From contig NZ_CP073063.1 of NCBI RefSeq assembly GCF_022654015.1, positions 2,418,001 through 2,482,000 of the forward strand: DNA of 64,000 bases. The letters are read 5' to 3'. Origin of the DNA: Brevundimonas diminuta (GTDB lineage Bacteria > Pseudomonadota > Alphaproteobacteria > Caulobacterales > Caulobacteraceae). Of this stretch, positions 62,476 to 64,000 are shown piece by piece. The notes beneath the pieces are model-generated. The model had not been told where the DNA came from, made no database searches, and saw only the letters and a list, made by a program, of their open reading frames with translations. The position numbers and the translations under genes are program-made. How positions within the stretch are numbered: the first letter of the stretch is position 1; the number at the start of each line of letters is the position of its first letter.

Positions 62476-64000
62476 GCTTGGACGTCACGTCATAGACCAC
62501 GCGGTTGACGCCGCGGACCTCGTTGATGATGCGGGTGGCGGTCTTGGAGAGGACGTCCCACGGGAACTGGTAGAAGTCGGCGGTCATGCCGTCGGTGGAG
62601 GAGACGGCGCGCAGGGCCAGAACCTTTTCATAGGTGCGGGCGTCGCCCATGACGCCGACGGTCTTGACCGGCAGCAGCACGGCGAAGGCCTGCCAGATGT
62701 CGTCATACAGGCCGGCCTTGCGGATTTCATCCAGATAGATGGCGTCGGCCTGTTGCAGGGTCTCGACTGCCTCGGGCGTGATCTCGCCGGGGATGCGGAT
62801 GGCCAGGCCCGGTCCGGGGAACGGATGGCGGCCGACGAAGGCGTCGCTGAGCCCCAGTTCGCGACCCAGGGCGCGAACCTCGTCCTTGAACAGCTCGCGC
62901 AGAGGCTCGACCAGTTTCAGCTTCATATAGTCGGGAAGGCCGCCGACGTTGTGGTGGCTCTTGATGACATGGGCCTTGCCGCTGGACGAGGAGACGCTCT
63001 CGATCACGTCCGGATAGAGGGTGCCCTGGGCCAGGAATTCGGCGCCCTCGATCTTGGCGGACTCGCGATCGAACACCTCGATGAACAGCCGGCCGATGGT
63101 CTTGCGCTTGGTTTCGGGATCGGAAATCCCGGCCAGTTCGCCCAGAAATTCCTTCGACGCATCAACATGCACCAGCGGGATGTTGTAGTGTTCTCGGAAC
63201 AGGGTCGTGACCTGGGTCGCCTCGTCCTTGCGAAGCAATCCGGTGTCGACGAAGACGCAGGTCAGCTGATCCCCGATGGCCTCATGGATCAGGACGGCGG
63301 CGACCGAGCTGTCGACACCGCCGGACAGGCCGCAGATCACCTTGGCGTCGCCGACCTGTTCGCGAATCTGGGCGATCTTCTCGTCGCGATAGGCGGCCAT
63401 GGTCCAGTCGCCCTTCAAGCCCGCGATGCCGTGGGTGAAGTTCTTCAGCATCTGGTGGCCGCGCGGGGTGTGCATCACCTCGGGGTGGAACTGCACGCCG
63501 TAAAAACGGCGGGCCTCATCGGCGATCACCGCATAGGGCGACCCTTCGGACGAGGCGACCACGTCGAAGCCTTGCGGAATGGCGACGATCTTGTCGCCGT
63601 GGCTCATCCACACCTCTTCGTTCTCGCCGACGGGGGCCAGGTCGGCCAGCAGGGGCGAGGCCTTCTGAACCGTGATCTCGGCGCGGCCGAACTCGCGGGT
63701 GTGGCCGCCCTCGACCTTGCCGCCCAGCTGCTCGCACATCGTCATCTCGCCGTAGCAGATGCCCAGAACCGGCACGCCGGCCTCGAACACGCCCTGCGGC
63801 GCGCGGGGACTGCCCTCTTCATGCACGCTCTCGGGACCGCCCGACAGGATGATGGCCGCCGGGTTCATGGCCGTCAGAGCGGTCTCGGCCTTCTGGAACG
63901 GATGGATCTCGCAATAGACGCTGGCCTCGCGCAGGCGCCGCGCGATCAGCTGCGTCACCTGGCTGCCGAAGTCGACGATGAGGACCTTTTGGTGGTCTTG
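62450..64000 (-). CDS. guaA: GMP synthase (glutamine-hydrolysing), 5' end beyond window
   Basis: Open from the window edge (reading '...[20 protein letters not shown]') to a TAA at 62450. The glutaminase has '[15 protein letters not shown]' with the active Cys and 'GVQFHPEV'. The ATP-pyrophosphatase P-loop is '[15 protein letters not shown]'. The C-terminal dimer domain ends 'KPPGTIEWE', as is universal. It makes GMP from XMP. It is host core genome and the integration target. Confidence 0.97.
   Translation of the reverse strand, partial: QDHQKVLIVDFGSQVTQLIARRLREASVYCEIHPFQKAETALTAMNPAAIILSGGPESVHEEGSPRAPQGVFEAGVPVLGICYGEMTMCEQLGGKVEGGHTREFGRAEITVQKASPLLADLAPVGENEEVWMSHGDKIVAIPQGFDVVASSEGSPYAVIADEARRFYGVQFHPEVMHTPRGHQMLKNFTHGIAGLKGDWTMAAYRDEKIAQIREQVGDAKVICGLSGGVDSSVAAVLIHEAIGDQLTCVFVDTGLLRKDEATQVTTLFREHYNIPLVHVDASKEFLGELAGISDPETKRKTIGRLFIEVFDRESAKIEGAEFLAQGTLYPDVIESVSSSSGKAHVIKSHHNVGGLPDYMKLKLVEPLRELFKDEVRALGRELGLSDAFVGRHPFPGPGLAIRIPGEITPEAVETLQQADAIYLDEIRKAGLYDDIWQAFAVLLPVKTVGVMGDARTYEKVLALRAVSSTDGMTADFYQFPWDVLSKTATRIINEVRGVNRVVYDVTSKPPGTIEWE

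Noticed and set aside
1..64000. tRNA, rRNA, transposase or complete type IV secretion genes
   Set aside because: None could be recognized; only relaxase, MobC, LPD7 and a broken coupling protein represent transfer functions.

Overview
The window is high-GC DNA from an alphaproteobacterium, most likely a member of Caulobacteraceae such as Brevundimonas or Caulobacter. This is inferred from gene content and codon use; no rRNA gene was seen. Most of it, from about 8 kb to 62.4 kb, reads as a metal-resistance genomic island built from many pieces and attached to the 3' end of guaA. The organism name and the exact left end of the island cannot be settled from this window.

Layout. Positions 1-7.0 kb carry a YVTN propeller/DUF305 pair, a LysR regulator, a uracil-DNA-glycosylase-like gene, and a TDT permease / DsbA-like / malate dehydrogenase / OsmC run. 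Positions 7.0-8.0 kb have no intact gene and hold a methyltransferase remnant. Positions 8.1-15.2 kb are a copper block: a four-helix copper-storage protein and a complete cusCBA efflux operon with a CusF-like chaperone joined in frame to CusA. Positions 15.4-16.7 kb hold a lone HhH/PDDEXK-like protein of unknown role. Positions 16.7-21.5 kb hold PepSY, DUF411, NTF2-like and DUF2231 genes facing a cnrYXH-like ECF-sigma sensory module, a lipoprotein and a CopC. Positions 21.7-30.3 kb hold a HAD hydrolase, copAB (multicopper oxidase and outer-membrane CopB with a Met/His tandem repeat), two DUF305 genes, a copper P-type ATPase and a divergent csoR with a clear operator. Positions 30.5-38.1 kb hold two acyltransferases, a TonB receptor with two frameshifts, a PepSY protein and copCD.

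Positions 38.2-39.0 kb are a graveyard of decayed abiEii, chrA and DUF7662 pieces. Positions 39.1-44.9 kb hold a DUF2188-like gene, an intact TonB receptor, DUF4198, a 5'-truncated copB, copC, a Cys-rich peptide and a DUF7662 gene. Positions 45.0-52.1 kb are the mobilization part: broken luxR and traG/virD4, an LPD7 protein, a three-gene AbiE-type operon, relaxase, mobC, a likely oriT with an RP4-type nic site, small Cys-rich genes, and a truncated ardC. Positions 52.5-60.6 kb hold a decayed DUF1440-like gene, a MerA-like reductase, a second DUF2188-like gene, a nucleotidyltransferase-HEPN pair, a partial mer operon with its MerR promoter, mntP under a manganese riboswitch, and an alkaline phosphatase. 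Positions 60.7-64.0 kb hold an AlpA-type regulator, a tyrosine integrase with repeated arm-type sites, and guaA (5' end outside the window).

How it works together. Copper in the cytoplasm would be sensed by CsoR and pumped out by the P-type ATPase. Periplasmic Cu(I) would be oxidized by CopA, bound by CopB, CopC, DUF411 and DUF305 proteins, and expelled by CusCBA(F). The CnrX-like sensor keeps the full Ni/Co ligand set and probably controls the CnrH-like sigma factor. A relaxase, MobC and oriT remain but no mating-pore genes are seen, so the element looks mobilizable rather than self-transmissible. Several one-base homopolymer losses (cusA/cusF, TonB receptor) may be assembly errors or real decay.
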